Source: Betaproteobacteria bacterium LSUCC0117 (GTDB lineage: Bacteria > Pseudomonadota > Gammaproteobacteria > Burkholderiales > Burkholderiaceae_C). From it: a stretch of DNA of 64,000 nt. The DNA lies in contig JAUJFZ010000004.1 in assembly GCA_030441535.1 (NCBI GenBank), positions 62,001 to 126,000 of the forward strand, in the 5' to 3' direction. Positions 10,752 to 19,310 of this stretch are shown one piece after another. The notes beneath the pieces are model-generated. The model worked only from the letters and a program-made list of their open reading frames with translations, was not told the DNA's origin and did no database searches. How positions within the stretch are numbered: position 1 is the stretch's first letter; each line of letters begins with the position of its first letter. The position numbers and the translations under genes are program-made.

Positions 10752-11284
10752 GACGTGATCCCTGTGTTACGAGCAAGGCTTGCGCTGCGGCAGACGAGCT
10801 GGCCGATTGCGTAGCCGATTGATTGCAGAAGTAGACTACCGATCAGCAGGCCGGCAGTGGTTGCTAAATCAGGCGCCGCAGGCAAGGACATGCCGTGAGC
10901 GGCACCGTGTGCGATCGCAAAGATCCCAACCACGCCCATCTGAAGGGTTGGATTGATGCGAGTCTTTGCCCATGTCAAAGCGGCAAACACCGCGACAGAG
11001 CCCATTACCCAAGGCTCTACATTCATGGCCGCATTGAGCCATCCCGTTCCGAGTGTTCCGATGAGTAGTCCAAACGAGAAGACCAAGGGCAAGGATAGTT
11101 TGGTTTTTGGTGTCAAAGCCGCCGTCATACCGATCAAGAGCATCGCGAGTAAATGGTCGATACCTGTGAACGGGTGCAGGAGACTGATTTGGAAGGACAT
11201 CTGCGGCAATGGGTCGGTGTGAGCCTGCGCCTGGAAAGAGGCCAGGAGCAGCAATGCAAACCATTTGATCTTTGTGTTGAACAT
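10748..11284 (-). CDS. ureJ: HupE/UreJ family membrane protein
   Basis: This 178-residue inner-membrane protein has a signal-like N-terminus (residues 1-21, ending AQAH) and several hydrophobic segments. HPFTGIDHLLAMLLIGM and AIAHGAAHGMSLPA carry the conserved histidines of the HupE/UreJ family. Family members are thought to transport nickel. Here it sits between ureA and ureB, a placement seen in some betaproteobacterial urease operons. It probably supplies nickel or assists metallocentre assembly, which is inferred from context. Confidence 0.9.
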   Translation of the reverse strand: MFNTKIKWFALLLLASFQAQAHTDPLPQMSFQISLLHPFTGIDHLLAMLLIGMTAALTPKTKLSLPLVFSFGLLIGTLGTGWLNAAMNVEPWVMGSVAVFAALTWAKTRINPTLQMGVVGIFAIAHGAAHGMSLPAAPDLATTAGLLIGSLLLQSIGYAIGQLVCRSASLARNTGITS

Positions 11285-11309
11285 CTCTGTTTCCTTGCTT
11301 GGTGTCGCT

Positions 11310-11612
11310 CTACTCGATCGGCTGGTGTACGGTGACTAATTTCGTACCATCTGGGAATGTCGCTTCCACTTGGATATCTGGAATCATCTCGGGGATACCC
11401 TCCATCACGTCGCTGCGCGTCAAGATCTTTCGACCATCACTCATGAGCTGTGCAACAGTTTTGCCGTCACGCGCGCCTTCCATGACAGAAGCGCTGATCA
11501 GAGCGATCGCCTCTGGGTAATTCAGCTTCAATCCTCGGGCAAGGCGTCGCTCGGCCAGCAGCGCTGCTGTAAATAGCAGGAGTTTGTCTTTTTCGCGCGG
11601 TGTCAGTTCCAT
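11310..11612 (-). CDS. ureA: Urease subunit gamma
   Basis: The 100-residue length is exactly that of UreA. It begins MELTPREKDKLLLFTAALLA and contains YPEAIALISASVMEGARDGK and the C-terminal DGTKLVTVHQPI, all hallmarks of the gamma subunit. It follows ureD after a 74-base gap and precedes ureJ by 25 bases. It assembles with UreB and UreC into the urease trimer. Confidence 0.98.
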   Translation of the reverse strand: MELTPREKDKLLLFTAALLAERRLARGLKLNYPEAIALISASVMEGARDGKTVAQLMSDGRKILTRSDVMEGIPEMIPDIQVEATFPDGTKLVTVHQPIE

Positions 11613-11686
11613 CGTGGGGCAGTCAGCGGTTCAGCTCAGAGAATTTAATATGTACTGTGATAGCAAGACGCATGCCGCAATCGTCA

Positions 11687-12532
11687 CTAGAGACGCCAGA
11701 GCCTCGGCTCGTTCGAGGGCAGGTTCCAAAGCAGTGCACGCCAGGCGGCCCATACTTGCCGGAGTAAATCAAGACTTGGCTCGACTTGTGCCGATAACGT
11801 ACGAAGCACGATGATTTGCTCGTTCGGTTGCGTGACGCCAGCTTGCTTGCACAAATCATGTGCGGATATTAGGTTCATGCACGCAGTTAGTGCCGCTTCG
11901 ACCCGTTTTGGAGCGATTGATCGCCCAGAGGCGAACACCAAGGTACCAGCGCAGCGATGCCCATCTAATCCAAGTGCACTGTTCAGGAGATAGTCATCGT
12001 TGCCGACGATATCACCTCTTTCTAGCCACACGCCTTCCACTTCGAGGTGTTGTCGCAACGTGCCGTTTTCAAAAGGCTGACCCGCTAGGGGGAGGCCTAG
12101 CGCGGTCAGATCCCAGGCGATCAGCTCAGAGTCCCCAGCCAACGAGAAGCGCGCCGTGTTTCGGGCTTTGCAGTTGTTGTAAGCCAGTGTCTCGAGTGGT
12201 AGCCATTCAAACCGAGCGCCATCTGCCAGATGGGCGTGCACTTGCTGCGTGGCCCAATCGCCAGTTGAACGGTAAAAGCGGGAGGCTCCTGGTGTGGTAA
12301 CCAATGCGTGTGCGCCAGGACCTACACTGACCGCTATGTCAATGGTGTCACCGCCAACGAGCCCGCTAGGCGGATGGACCAGTACGCTGTGACAAATTGC
12401 ATCGCCCTCGGGATATAGGCTCTTCAAAATACGGACCGGCCCGGTATGCGCGTGCGCGACCGCAGTGCGACCCGACTTGCGTGTGTAGTCGAGTTGCAGC
12501 GATGCAAGCCAAGTGGTCGACCCTGTTTCCAT
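11687..12532 (-). CDS. ureD: Urease accessory protein UreD
   Basis: This 281-residue scaffold binds apo-urease and recruits UreF/UreG for nickel loading. Family motifs include LYPEGDAICHSVLVHPPSGL followed by VGGDTIDIAV, TTPGASRFYRS and the WLPLETLAYN region. It is the first gene of the urease cluster. Only 26 bases separate it from the racemase-family gene upstream, so the urease genes are probably transcribed together with the transporter genes before them. Confidence 0.95.
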   Translation of the reverse strand: METGSTTWLASLQLDYTRKSGRTAVAHAHTGPVRILKSLYPEGDAICHSVLVHPPSGLVGGDTIDIAVSVGPGAHALVTTPGASRFYRSTGDWATQQVHAHLADGARFEWLPLETLAYNNCKARNTARFSLAGDSELIAWDLTALGLPLAGQPFENGTLRQHLEVEGVWLERGDIVGNDDYLLNSALGLDGHRCAGTLVFASGRSIAPKRVEAALTACMNLISAHDLCKQAGVTQPNEQIIVLRTLSAQVEPSLDLLRQVWAAWRALLWNLPSNEPRLWRL

Positions 12533-12558
12533 GAAGCCGCAGTTTAGCGTCTACCGGG

Positions 12559-13311
12559 CTACACGAGGCTAAGGGGAGTCAGAGTTTGTGGCTCCGTAGT
12601 TCGGAAGGCGTTCGCGAGTTTCGCCGCAGGGGGGGGCGCGTATCCGCCCAGTCGCGAGGTTTTTAGCCCTAGTTTGACCATGCTCTCTGCCAGCGCAATC
12701 GCACACGCCAAGCCATCGAGTACCGGCAAACCGTGCCGGTGTGACAGGCTGTTGGCTAGATTGGCCATACCCGCACAACCCAAAACAATCGCCTCGGCTC
12801 GGTCTTCAAGAATAGCTTTCGCAATCTCGCCGTCGATTTTCGCGCACGCAGCTGGGTTGTTTGATTCCAGTTCGAGTACAGCAACTTCAGACGAACGCAC
12901 TTTGACACATTGACCGTAGAGACCATAGCGTTTAAGGTTGTGTTCCAGTGCCGGAACCGAGCGGGCCAACGTCGTAACGACTGAAAACTTGTTGGCAATC
13001 ATGGCGGCGTAGCGATACGCAGCCTCACCAATACCGATCACGGGCTTATCGGTAAGGCAGCGTGCGGCATCAAGACCGGTGTCGTCAAAACAGGCGATGA
13101 CGATGGCATCAATATCATCGGCCTCATGGATGGTGCGCAAGAGGCCTTTCAAGCTGAGTGCCTCGTCAAAATAACCTTCGATAGAGACAGGGCCCTCTGC
13201 CGATGTTTGGGCAACTATTTCTGTGCCAGGACTCGCAACTGCTTCAGCGGCAATCTCTATAGCCGCTGTCATGCCAGCGGTACTGTTTGGGTTGATAACC
13301 AATATACGCAT
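12559..13311 (-). CDS. Asp/Glu/hydantoin racemase family protein
   Basis: This 250-residue cytoplasmic enzyme belongs to the two-cysteine, cofactor-independent racemase superfamily. The N-terminus MRILVINPNSTAGMT is typical of the hydantoin/allantoin racemase branch. The two candidate catalytic cysteines are Cys74 (IACFDDTG) and Cys179 (VLGCAGMA). It lies between the LIV-type transporter (6-base gap) and ureD (26-base gap), all on one strand. Racemisation of a ureide such as allantoin or a 5-substituted hydantoin would fit, since such compounds can yield urea. That substrate is an inference, as maleate isomerase-like and other activities also occur in this superfamily. Confidence 0.85.
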   Translation of the reverse strand: MRILVINPNSTAGMTAAIEIAAEAVASPGTEIVAQTSAEGPVSIEGYFDEALSLKGLLRTIHEADDIDAIVIACFDDTGLDAARCLTDKPVIGIGEAAYRYAAMIANKFSVVTTLARSVPALEHNLKRYGLYGQCVKVRSSEVAVLELESNNPAACAKIDGEIAKAILEDRAEAIVLGCAGMANLANSLSHRHGLPVLDGLACAIALAESMVKLGLKTSRLGGYAPPPAAKLANAFRTTEPQTLTPLSLV

Positions 13312-13317
13312 TATCTT

Positions 13318-14040
13318 TTACACCTCCGCACCCAAATAGGCTGCTTTGATACGGTCGTCATTGATTAAAGATTTCGAATCACCGCTTAATACGATTGAAC
13401 CGGTTGACAACGCATAGGCACGTTTGGATATGGAAAGCGCCATTCGGCTGTTCTGCTCCACCAACAACACACTGACTTTTTCGTCGCGCGAGATGGCAAC
13501 AATTGAACGCGCAATATCTTGTACCAATTTCGGAGCGATGCCTAAGCTTGGCTCGTCTAAAAGCAGCAATTTGGGTTTGGCCATCAGTGCACGGCCAATC
13601 ACCATCATCTGTTGTTCACCACCCGAAAGCGTGCCCGCTTGCTGCTTGAACCGCTCTCGTAACCTTGGAAAACGGGTCAATACGCTATCAAGACTACGTT
13701 GTACTTCTGCTTTGTCATGCCGCGTGAAGGCCCCCATCAGCAAGTTATCTTGCACAGACATGTAGGGGAATACGCGACGCCCCTCAGGCACCATCGATAT
13801 GCCCATTTCCACAATCTTGGCGGCTTGCGTGCCATCGAGTCGCTCGCCCAGATAGTGAATTTCACCCGATTTGATAGGGGCTAATCCGGTAATGGCTCGC
13901 AGGATAGAAGACTTACCTGCGCCGTTGGCGCCGATGAGCGCGACCGTCTCACCCTCATCAACTTGTATGGATACGCCTTTCAAAGCGTAAACATGGTCGT
14001 AATAAAGTTCAACATTTTTAAAGTCGAGAATAGCTGTCAT
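13318..14040 (-). CDS. LIV-type ABC transporter ATP-binding protein (LivF-like), first transporter
   Basis: A 240-residue ATPase of the branched-chain amino acid/amide transporter class. The Walker A motif is GANGAGKSS, the signature is TLSGGEQQMMVIGRA, the Walker B is KLLLLDEPSLGIAP, and the switch histidine position is replaced by LLVEQNS, as is normal for LivF. It powers uptake by the permeases encoded upstream. It follows LivG after only 3 bases and precedes the racemase gene. Confidence 0.93.
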   Translation of the reverse strand: MTAILDFKNVELYYDHVYALKGVSIQVDEGETVALIGANGAGKSSILRAITGLAPIKSGEIHYLGERLDGTQAAKIVEMGISMVPEGRRVFPYMSVQDNLLMGAFTRHDKAEVQRSLDSVLTRFPRLRERFKQQAGTLSGGEQQMMVIGRALMAKPKLLLLDEPSLGIAPKLVQDIARSIVAISRDEKVSVLLVEQNSRMALSISKRAYALSTGSIVLSGDSKSLINDDRIKAAYLGAEV

Positions 14041-14043
14041 GGT

Positions 14044-14826
14044 TTACATCCCAATCGCAGCGTCTTCTGAACCCAAATAGGCTTCGATGACTCGTTCATT
14101 ATTTTGAATTTCCAGTGGTGTTCCCTCAGCGATCTTTTCGCCGAAATTCAGCACCACAATACGATCTGAAATTTTCATAACGGCAGGCATGTCATGTTCG
14201 ACAAGTAGCACCGTGACACTTCGCTCATCACGGAGGCGTCGCACCAAATCAACCATGTGCATGGTTTCGTCATGGTTCATGCCGGCGAAGGGCTCATCAA
14301 GCAACAGCACCTTCGGATCTGTCGCGAGGCCAATCGCCATACCCAGTGCCCTTAGGTGACCTTGCGGTAGTGTCGACGCGAGCTCGTTGCGGATGGCTTG
14401 AAGGCCTAAAAAATCAATGATGTTGTCAGCCGATTGTCCGAAAGATTGCTCATCGGCCTTTGCGACCTTACTGCCGAGGAAAAAGCCCCATAGCGATGCA
14501 CGTGACCGCAGGTGATGCGACACGATGATGTTCTCGCGAACCGTCATCGAACGGAAAATTGTAGTTTCTTGAAAGGTCCGCACCACACCTTTCCGCGCGA
14601 CGATATGCGGCGCTAAATTGTTGATGCGTTCGCCTGCGAGCCTGACATCGCCACTGCTGGTCGATAGGAAGGAGGAGATGAGTTTAAACAGTGTGGACTT
14701 TCCAGCGCCATTCGGCCCGATCACACTGAGGATTTCACCCTGGTTCACAGCGAAACTCACATCGTTGACGGCCGTTAGTCCGCCGAACCGTTTGGTCACA
14801 TGATTGACTTCAAGGATTTTTGTCAT
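14044..14826 (-). CDS. LIV-type ABC transporter ATP-binding protein (LivG-like), first transporter
   Basis: This 260-residue ATPase has Walker A GPNGAGKSTL near residue 37, a Q-loop in RTFQETTIF, Walker B KVLLLDEPFAGMN and the switch region VLLVEHDM. The C-terminal EAYLGSED is the usual LivG tail. The canonical LSGGQ signature is degenerate here: the corresponding stretch reads TLPQGHLRALGMAIGL, a variation also seen in some LivG-type subunits. Its start overlaps the upstream LivM stop by four bases. Confidence 0.92.
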   Translation of the reverse strand: MTKILEVNHVTKRFGGLTAVNDVSFAVNQGEILSVIGPNGAGKSTLFKLISSFLSTSSGDVRLAGERINNLAPHIVARKGVVRTFQETTIFRSMTVRENIIVSHHLRSRASLWGFFLGSKVAKADEQSFGQSADNIIDFLGLQAIRNELASTLPQGHLRALGMAIGLATDPKVLLLDEPFAGMNHDETMHMVDLVRRLRDERSVTVLLVEHDMPAVMKISDRIVVLNFGEKIAEGTPLEIQNNERVIEAYLGSEDAAIGM

Positions 14827-15794
14827 GGTTGGGCTTTCTTTCTATCCAACAAGCTCAAAACGCCATTGGGTAATGCCAGCATGAGGGCTATCAACAATGA
14901 AGCGTAAATGAGCAGCTGGTACTCACCCGTTGTGAACAACAGATCCCAACCAAAGTAAAGCATCAAGGTGCCTAACATCGGACCAAAAACATAGCCTAGG
15001 CCGCCAAGGAAGCAATTCAGCATGAAGTTCACGCTGTCGGTCACCTGAAAAGATGACGGATAAATGGATTGGGAAATAGCAATAAAGCTCGCGCCCGCAA
15101 TACCACCCAAGAAAGACGAGATCGAATAAGCAATGACGCGGAGGTAGGCGGTGTTAACCCCGATAGAGGAGGCCAACTCCTCGTTCTGTTGGAGCGAGCG
15201 ACACAGATGCCCCAGTCGCGAGTTCACGATACGCCACAGAACAGCGTACGCAAACACCATGAATGTGACGGCCATCCAATAGAAACCGATTTTTGGGTTT
15301 TCGAGTGTCGCAAAGTCTGGAATCAGCGTGATCCCGAATAAGCTCAATTCACCCGGCAGCGGGATCGAGGTAATGCCTTTGGCACCCTGCGTGATGGGTA
15401 ACGCCAGGGCGGTCAGCCGCATCACTTCCGTCAGTACCAAGGTCACCATTGCAAAGTAGACACCGCGCAGCCGCAGAATGGGCAGCCCGATGAGAACGGC
15501 CAATACCGCACAGAAGATCCCCGCGACGGGCAGCGTGGTCCAGAAGCTGAGACCGTACTGTGTCATCAAAATCGCAGATACGTAACCTCCAGCGAGCGCG
15601 TAGGCACCCTGGCCAATGTTGATTCGGCCAATGTAGAAGGTCAACCAAACGCCAGCTGACGCGATGGATAGCAAGGCGACCGAGGTCAATGTGTAGTAGA
15701 AGTCCGTGCGGCCTGAGGCGGCAATAGCCCAAGGCACGCCGATGTAAATGGCGAGGAAGAAGGCCGCTATCGCGGCGAGTTTTTGTTTGTTCAT
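14823..15794 (-). CDS. LIV-type ABC transporter permease (LivM-like), first transporter
   Basis: A 323-residue inner-membrane permease with about eight to ten hydrophobic segments. The family segment YIGRINIGQGAYALAGGYVS and the cytoplasmic coupling loop around CRSLQQNEELASSIGVN identify LivM. It pairs with the LivH-like protein to form the channel. It is embedded in the minus-strand transporter operon, four bases downstream of livH-like. Confidence 0.93.
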   Translation of the reverse strand: MNKQKLAAIAAFFLAIYIGVPWAIAASGRTDFYYTLTSVALLSIASAGVWLTFYIGRINIGQGAYALAGGYVSAILMTQYGLSFWTTLPVAGIFCAVLAVLIGLPILRLRGVYFAMVTLVLTEVMRLTALALPITQGAKGITSIPLPGELSLFGITLIPDFATLENPKIGFYWMAVTFMVFAYAVLWRIVNSRLGHLCRSLQQNEELASSIGVNTAYLRVIAYSISSFLGGIAGASFIAISQSIYPSSFQVTDSVNFMLNCFLGGLGYVFGPMLGTLMLYFGWDLLFTTGEYQLLIYASLLIALMLALPNGVLSLLDRKKAQP

Positions 15795-15798
15795 GCGA

Positions 15799-16668
15799 TC
15801 AACCCCAGGGTTTGCCCATCAGACCTTGGGGCCGGAATGACAAGAAAACCATCAACGTTGCGAAGATCACCAGGTAGGTGATGTCGCCATACTCCGAGAG
15901 CACGGTGAGGCCAACGCTCTCCATCATTCCCAGGATAAAACCGCCTGCTATTGCCCCAGAGATGACCCCCGCACCGCCAATCATGATCATCATGAAAGCC
16001 TTAATGGATGCAGGCCCCCCCATGCCTAAGTTGATGCCGGTGATCGTGACGAGCAAGCCACCGACCAGCCCCGCTAGGGCCGCGCCAAGCGCAAACCCAA
16101 ACATCGCGTAGCGGTCCACGGCGACGCCCATAAGGGTTGCCGCTACTTTGTCCTGCGCAAGTGCGCGCATAGCCCGTCCCGCTCTGGAAAACTGCATGAA
16201 CAGGATGAACGCCGCGATCATAAATATCGCTAAGCAGCCAATCAGAATTCGGTCGTAGGGCATGATAACGATGAAGTCCCAATTGAAGACGCCATCAATA
16301 ATTTTTGGAACGCCGCGCTGCTTTTCACCAAAAACCAGCAGGATGACTGCATCAAGAAAAAAGGCGATACCAGCGGCAAGAAGCATGGTGCTCTCTTCGC
16401 GACGAGATTTTTTAATGACAGGTCGAAATAGATACTTCTCGACCAACGCGCCAACAATCGCCAGCGCCACTGCAGAGCAGATCAACCCCACGATAAACGG
16501 TAATTGAAATTGAGCTACGACTGTATACGTGACAAATCCGCCAAGGACATACATCTGTCCATGCGCGAAGTTAAGCACGTTCATCAACGAGAAGATCAGC
16601 GTCAGACCAAGCGCGATCAGCGCGTACTGGGCGCCCAGATACAGCCCGTTAACTAGGATTTGTTCCAT
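15799..16668 (-). CDS. LIV-type ABC transporter permease (LivH-like), first transporter
   Basis: A 289-residue hydrophobic permease. The motif ALIALGLTLIFSLMNVLNFA followed by HGQMYVLG near the N-terminus and the coupling helix GRAMRALAQDKVAATLMGV are diagnostic of LivH. The C-terminal region ends in a LSFRPQGLMGKPWG stretch common to these permeases. It is separated from the binding-protein gene by a 71-base gap containing a perfect hairpin. Confidence 0.94.
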   Translation of the reverse strand: MEQILVNGLYLGAQYALIALGLTLIFSLMNVLNFAHGQMYVLGGFVTYTVVAQFQLPFIVGLICSAVALAIVGALVEKYLFRPVIKKSRREESTMLLAAGIAFFLDAVILLVFGEKQRGVPKIIDGVFNWDFIVIMPYDRILIGCLAIFMIAAFILFMQFSRAGRAMRALAQDKVAATLMGVAVDRYAMFGFALGAALAGLVGGLLVTITGINLGMGGPASIKAFMMIMIGGAGVISGAIAGGFILGMMESVGLTVLSEYGDITYLVIFATLMVFLSFRPQGLMGKPWG

Positions 16669-16684
16669 TTTTGATTTACTTTGT

Positions 16685-16720
16685 GAAACGTAGCGGTCGC
16701 AAGCCTGCGACCGCTACGTT
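16685..16720 (-). terminator. Perfect 16-bp hairpin between binding-protein and LivH genes
   Basis: AAACGTAGCGGTCGCA (16685-16700) and its exact reverse complement (16705-16720) enclose a four-base loop. It lies right after the binding-protein stop in the direction of transcription and has only a short T tract. Such elements usually act as partial terminators or protect the upstream message, which keeps the binding protein more abundant than the permeases. Confidence 0.75.
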
Positions 16721-16739
16721 TTAGTGCGGACTGCTGTCC

Positions 16740-17927
16740 TTAGTCGACTTGTGCAACGAACAAGGTCTCAAACTTACCGCCCTTGTAGACGTTAACAACC
16801 AGTGGCACAGACACTTGGCGTTTCTGTCCGAAAGATGACATGCCGACATACTTTAGCTTGGCGTTACCGACCATGTAGGGATTGGGCGCTTCAAAAGTAT
16901 CCATCGTCTTTTGGAAGACTTTCACATCCTTCATCCCTTTGGGGTTGGCCTTAAGCGTTTCCAGGATGTATTCGAGTGCATAGACTTTGGTGTTTGATTC
17001 ATCGTTGTACTCGCCGAACATCTTGGTGTAGCGGGTGACGAATTCACGCATCTTGTCAGAGGCCAGTTGTGGTGTTGATGCACCACCGACTGAGATGAAG
17101 CCATCAGCGAGAGCGCCAGCGCCTTCTTTCAGTACGTTGGCGTCTTGCGCAGTCTCAGTCGAGATGAGGCCCTTGTAGCCCAGTTCGCGGGCAGAGCGGA
17201 TCAGTTGAGGTGCGTTAGCTGGCGAGACGCCTGACAGGACCAACAAGTCTGGCTTGGTTTTCAAGACGGGCAACAACACGGGGGTAAAGTCAGTTGTGTC
17301 GACCTGGTAGGTCACGTTGCTCGACGTCACTTTGAGCCCAAGTGCCTTGGCGGCCTGAACGCCACCATCGCGCTGGCTCAGCGGATCAGATTCGTTCGCT
17401 GCGACAAAGGCGACGCTCTTCACGCCGTTGTTCTTCATCAGGTGCTTGTAAATCGCAGGGCCGGACTGGTAGTTAGCGACCATGCCCAGGACAGCGTTCG
17501 AAGCGGGTTTGGTGTAAAGCTCCTTCGGGAAAGCATAAGGGAAGTACATGATGCCTTTTTGCTCTGCCACGGGACGAACGGCTGCGGCTCCGTCGTCAAC
17601 GTTAGGGCCGACCACGTAGTGGATACCCTCTTGTGCCATCTTTTCCATGCCTGCGATCGCTCGCTTCGGGTCTTTTTGGTCGTCAAATGCGACGATTTCG
17701 ACGTTGTATGTCGTGCCGCCGATCTTTACGCCGCCCGTTTCATTGATCCATGCGGCACGTGTCTCCATCGAGCGCTGATTTGAGATGCCCCAAGCAGCGG
17801 CAGGGCCTGACGTGACCCCAACGAATCCGATTTTCAGGACAGGATTAGCCGCCAATGCTGAAGTCGATAGGGCTGCAGCTGCTAGGCCGGCGACGAGGGT
17901 GCTTTTGAGGAAGTAGCGTTTCTTCAT
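16740..17927 (-). CDS. LIV-type ABC transporter substrate-binding protein, first transporter
   Basis: A periplasmic binding protein of about 395 residues. The start is an ATG at 17927, eight bases after GGAG; another ATG two codons upstream (17933) is also possible. The N-terminus MKKRYFLKSTLVAGLAAAAL ending ALAAN is a signal peptide. The mature domain begins VLKIGFVGVTSGPAAAWGIS, the type I periplasmic-binding fold of the amide/branched-chain amino acid class. The genes downstream (racemase, urease) suggest a ureide, amide or hydantoin as ligand. It does not show obvious UrtA features, so simple urea uptake is less likely. Confidence 0.92.
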   Translation of the reverse strand: MKKRYFLKSTLVAGLAAAALSTSALAANPVLKIGFVGVTSGPAAAWGISNQRSMETRAAWINETGGVKIGGTTYNVEIVAFDDQKDPKRAIAGMEKMAQEGIHYVVGPNVDDGAAAVRPVAEQKGIMYFPYAFPKELYTKPASNAVLGMVANYQSGPAIYKHLMKNNGVKSVAFVAANESDPLSQRDGGVQAAKALGLKVTSSNVTYQVDTTDFTPVLLPVLKTKPDLLVLSGVSPANAPQLIRSARELGYKGLISTETAQDANVLKEGAGALADGFISVGGASTPQLASDKMREFVTRYTKMFGEYNDESNTKVYALEYILETLKANPKGMKDVKVFQKTMDTFEAPNPYMVGNAKLKYVGMSSFGQKRQVSVPLVVNVYKGGKFETLFVAQVD

Positions 17928-18007
17928 TGACATTTCTCCAAAGGGTGAGTTGCGAAATTCCAACCCGGGAATTGAGTCAGTTACGGTTGGTATCCTGACT
18001 ATGAACA

Positions 18008-18040
18008 TTGTTAACAAAGTTTGTAATTAGTGTAAACACT
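18008..18040. promoter_or_regulatory. Palindromes in the divergent GntR / transporter promoter region
   Basis: TTGTTAACAA (18008-18017) is a perfect palindrome, and AGTGTAAACACT (18029-18040) has five-base arms around AA. The first fits the loose GT-N-AC pattern bound by many FadR-type GntR proteins. Both lie 80-115 bases upstream of the binding-protein start and about 180 bases upstream of the divergent GntR gene, so autoregulation plus control of the transporter is plausible. The 290-base gap holds no other gene. Confidence 0.45.
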
Positions 18041-18217
18041 GATGTTTTCATATCCCTAACAGCTGTGTTAGCACGGATTGTGCCAATAGGGCCTGAGGGG
18101 CTTAGGGCGCTGCGTTGCACTACTTTTGTTCACGATCGACCTAGAAGTGTGCATTGCTCGATTAACATAAAGCAGTGCATGTGATGTGCGCACCCCACTG
18201 GTGCAAAGGGAGTTGGC

Positions 18218-18910
18218 ATGACCGTTAGTTTGAAGAGCGAAAAGGCCGAAGAAGAGGCCATAGTTGAAAAGATATATGCCGCGCTGATAAATCAACGACT
18301 AGCGCCTGGAACCAAGCTATCGGAGGCGCTGCTCTGTGAGGCATTCGGCGTTGGTCGTATGCGGGTGAGACGCGTCTTGTTACTACTCGCGAATCGTGAA
18401 TTGGTTGATCTACAACCTAACAAAGGTGCCTTTGTGGCGCGCCCGACACCGAAGCAAGCACAAGAAGTTTTTGAGGCGCGACTGCTAATTGAGCCGTCGC
18501 TGGCGCGCATCGCTGCGTCGAACGTCAAAGCGAAAGACTTGAAAGTACTCGAGAAGCACTTGATTAAAGAGTCGGCTGCACATGCAACTGGCGATCGTCA
18601 TGAAGCGATTCGATTGTCTGGTGAATTCCACGGCTACTTGGCTGAGTTATCCAACAATGCGGTGCTGTTGCGTGTAGTAAAGGATTTGATCACGCGATCG
18701 TCGTTGATCATTGGTATGTTCGGTGAGAAAGGTGTGATCAACTGCCGGGATGATGAGCACGCAGGGATCATTCAGGCGCTACGAGCAGGTGACTCTTCGC
18801 GCGCCGAGTCCTTGATGCACCACCATATAGATCACTTGCGCAACAACATCGATTTTGGTCGGTCACGGACAACTTCAGAAGACTTGATTTCTGTTTTTAA
18901 GGGTGACTGA
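18218..18910 (+). CDS. GntR family transcriptional regulator (FCD domain)
   Basis: This 230-residue regulator has an N-terminal winged helix (about residues 10-75: KIYAALINQRLAPGTKLSEA, then FGVGRMRVRRVLLLLANREL). The all-helical FCD ligand-binding domain carries histidine ligands typical of the metal site (GEFHGYLAEL, DDEHAGIIQAL, HHHIDHLRNN). It diverges from the LIV-type transporter-racemase-urease genes and probably controls them in response to a small acid or ureide. Direction of control is not evident from sequence. Confidence 0.9.
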   Translation: MTVSLKSEKAEEEAIVEKIYAALINQRLAPGTKLSEALLCEAFGVGRMRVRRVLLLLANRELVDLQPNKGAFVARPTPKQAQEVFEARLLIEPSLARIAASNVKAKDLKVLEKHLIKESAAHATGDRHEAIRLSGEFHGYLAELSNNAVLLRVVKDLITRSSLIIGMFGEKGVINCRDDEHAGIIQALRAGDSSRAESLMHHHIDHLRNNIDFGRSRTTSEDLISVFKGD

Positions 18911-18935
18911 ATAGTCTCGCTGGTCGTTAGCACTC

Positions 18936-19310
18936 TCAAAGCACCGCCTCGCACTCGATCTCCACACGCATACGCGGGTCTACCAATGCAGTGACTTCAA
19001 CCAGCGTTGAAGCGGGTAGGTTCTCGCCAAAGTCTCGAATGCGCCGAGGATTGATGGCGGCACGCTCGGTGATATCCGTCATGAAAATGCGTACCTTGGT
19101 CACTTTATCCAAGTCCGACCCCGCCGCCCGTAAGCAGGCTCGGAGGTCATCCATGGCAATATCGAATTGAGCAACTGTGTTGTCAGGTATGGTCCCATCG
19201 GCGCGCATGCCAACCAAACCTGATACCCAGACAATGCCGTTGGCCTCAACTGCATGGCAGTAATGACTCACGGGCTTGAGTAGACCGTCTAATAAGATGC
19301 GGTTGATCAT
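18936..19310 (-). CDS. RidA family (Rid/YER057c/UK114) protein
   Basis: This 124-residue protein has the RidA fold, with YCHAVEANGIVWVSGLVGMR near the N-terminus and LVEVTALVDPRMRVEIECEA at the end, including the conserved arginine used to bind carboxylates. Rid proteins hydrolyse reactive enamines/imines, and relatives such as RutC act in pyrimidine catabolism. Its ATG overlaps the stop of the membrane-protein gene by four bases, so the two are translationally coupled. The link to nitrogen catabolism nearby is suggestive only. Confidence 0.87.
   Translation of the reverse strand: MINRILLDGLLKPVSHYCHAVEANGIVWVSGLVGMRADGTIPDNTVAQFDIAMDDLRACLRAAGSDLDKVTKVRIFMTDITERAAINPRRIRDFGENLPASTLVEVTALVDPRMRVEIECEAVL

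Noticed and set aside
12559..13311. Maleate isomerase (nicE-like)
   Set aside because: The superfamily is shared, but the N-terminus and placement with transporter and urease fit the hydantoin/allantoin racemase branch better, so I kept the general family name.
13318..17927. Urea transporter UrtABCDE
   Set aside because: Adjacent urease makes it tempting, but the proteins look like generic LIV-type subunits without UrtA-specific features, and a racemase gene is inserted before ureD.
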